A DNA stretch of 6,182 nt from an uncultured Bacilli bacterium (GTDB taxonomy: Bacteria; Bacillota_I; Bacilli_A; RF39; UBA660): the NCBI GenBank assembly GCA_944363695.1, contig CALVUW010000068.1, forward strand, positions 1 to 6,182. The letters are read 5' to 3'. The first letter of the stretch is position 1. Every line of letters begins with the position of its first letter. The position numbers and the translations under genes are program-made. Positions 5,741-6,182 of the stretch are shown here, in pieces. The notes below the pieces were generated by a model that was not told the DNA's origin, ran no database searches, and saw nothing but the letters and a program-made list of their open reading frames with translations.

Positions 5741-5771
5741 ACGATAGAATTCCCTTTGGAATTCTTTTCGT
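5741..5771 (+). terminator. hairpin between surface protein and sortase genes (partial terminator or processing site)
   Basis: AGAATTCC (5746-5753) pairs perfectly with GGAATTCT (5758-5765) across a CTTT loop. Outside it ACGA (5741-5744) can pair with TCGT (5768-5771), past a small internal mismatch. Only four T follow (5765-5768) before CGTC, so termination is probably incomplete, and no new promoter is visible before the sortase gene. It could lower sortase output relative to its substrate or protect the 3' end of the upstream message. Confidence 0.6.
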
Positions 5772-5776
5772 CTTAA

Positions 5777-5784
5777 GGGGTGAT
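5777..5784 (+). promoter_or_regulatory. ribosome binding site of the sortase gene
   Basis: GGGGTGAT ends six bases before ATG 5791. An earlier ATG at 5783 meets a stop after three codons, so 5791 is the start. Confidence 0.75.
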
Positions 5785-5790
5785 GTTTAT

Positions 5791-6182
5791 ATGAAACGAA
5801 AAACCATTTTAGCTACTATTATGGTCGCTATAGTAATTGTCACTGCTCTATTTTTTGGCTCATCACAAAACAAGGGACAAGAGCATCAAGACCAAGTAGA
5901 GAAAAGCCAAGAGAAAATACAATATCAAGAAATAAGTACTAAAACAGCAGACAGTAATATCATAGCGGCTTACCAAAAAGAATTTAATAACACAGATATT
6001 ATCGCAGAAATTTCTATTGAAAATACTGATTTAAAAACACCAGTCGTCCAAGGTAGTGATAATGACTATTATCTGCATCACTTATTAAATAAAGAAAAAA
6101 ACGATTTGGGTAGTGTATTTTTGGATTATAGAAATACTATCACCGATAGAAAAATATTAATTTATGGACATAACTCTGAAAA
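5791..6182 (+). CDS. srtB: class B sortase, 3' end beyond the window
   Basis: The first 130 residues are present and the frame is still open at the window edge; class B sortases usually have about 220-260 residues. MKRKTILATIMVAIVIVTALFFG is an N-terminal membrane anchor. A Gln/Glu/Lys-rich stalk (about 24-56) follows, then the sortase barrel: DIIAEISIENTDLKTPVVQG, DNDYYLHHLL, GSVFLDYRN and ILIYGHN. His127 in YGHN is the catalytic His; the catalytic Cys and Arg would lie downstream. The opening pattern (I-x-I-x-x-T-x-L-x-x-PVVQ, then YYLHH) is typical of class B rather than A or C. It would cleave the sorting signal between Thr and Gly and attach the protein to peptidoglycan; the neighbouring PPKTG protein is the likely substrate. 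It has no promoter of its own that I can see and lies behind a hairpin, so it is probably co-transcribed at a reduced level. Confidence 0.93.
   Translation, partial: MKRKTILATIMVAIVIVTALFFGSSQNKGQEHQDQVEKSQEKIQYQEISTKTADSNIIAAYQKEFNNTDIIAEISIENTDLKTPVVQGSDNDYYLHHLLNKEKNDLGSVFLDYRNTITDRKILIYGHNSE

Overview
The window is AT-rich DNA with strong Shine-Dalgarno sites, sigma-A-like promoters, a sortase with its anchored surface protein, and a SpoVD-type penicillin-binding protein. This fits a low-GC Bacillota, perhaps a gut or host-associated member of Clostridia, Erysipelotrichia or a related class. The exact taxon cannot be read from the sequence. All genes seen are on the + strand.

Region 1 (1-1900) is a scrap-yard upstream of a conserved cell-wall gene. 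It holds the 3' part of a transglutaminase-like gene whose 5' part is broken (41-646). Next comes a 50-codon C-terminal stub of a SEDS glycan polymerase (FtsW/SpoVE type, 722-874). Then comes a RelB/DinJ-RelE/ParE toxin-antitoxin pair with a perfect-consensus promoter and a terminator; the antitoxin is intact, but the toxin has a nonsense codon at position 11. The last ~42 bp of the SEDS stub recur almost exactly at 1850-1892, just before the penicillin-binding protein gene. The toxin-antitoxin unit is therefore bracketed by direct repeats derived from the 3' end of a SEDS gene. This looks like an insertion into the junction of an ancestral SEDS-PBP gene pair.

Region 2 (1914-3821) is an intact class B penicillin-binding protein of the SpoVD type: one transmembrane helix, a pedestal domain, a transpeptidase domain and a single PASTA domain. 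It keeps both cysteines that correspond to the SpoVD redox-switch pair. SEDS proteins and class B PBPs work as partners, so the SEDS stub upstream suggests the partner gene was displaced or is intact outside the window.

Region 3 (3878-6182) is a surface-display operon. It has a sigma-A-like promoter, a ~125-nt leader with a long hairpin, and a secreted protein with two copies of an unrecognised ~42-residue repeat, a MucBP-like domain and a PPKTG sorting signal. A hairpin follows, and then a class B sortase that runs off the window. PPKTG matches the (S/P)PxTG type of motif used by Clostridioides difficile sortase B, so this looks like a dedicated sortase-substrate pair. I did not find a clearly new defence or mobile system. 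The most unusual points are the repeat-flanked toxin-antitoxin insertion at the SEDS gene end and the unfamiliar repeat in the surface protein.
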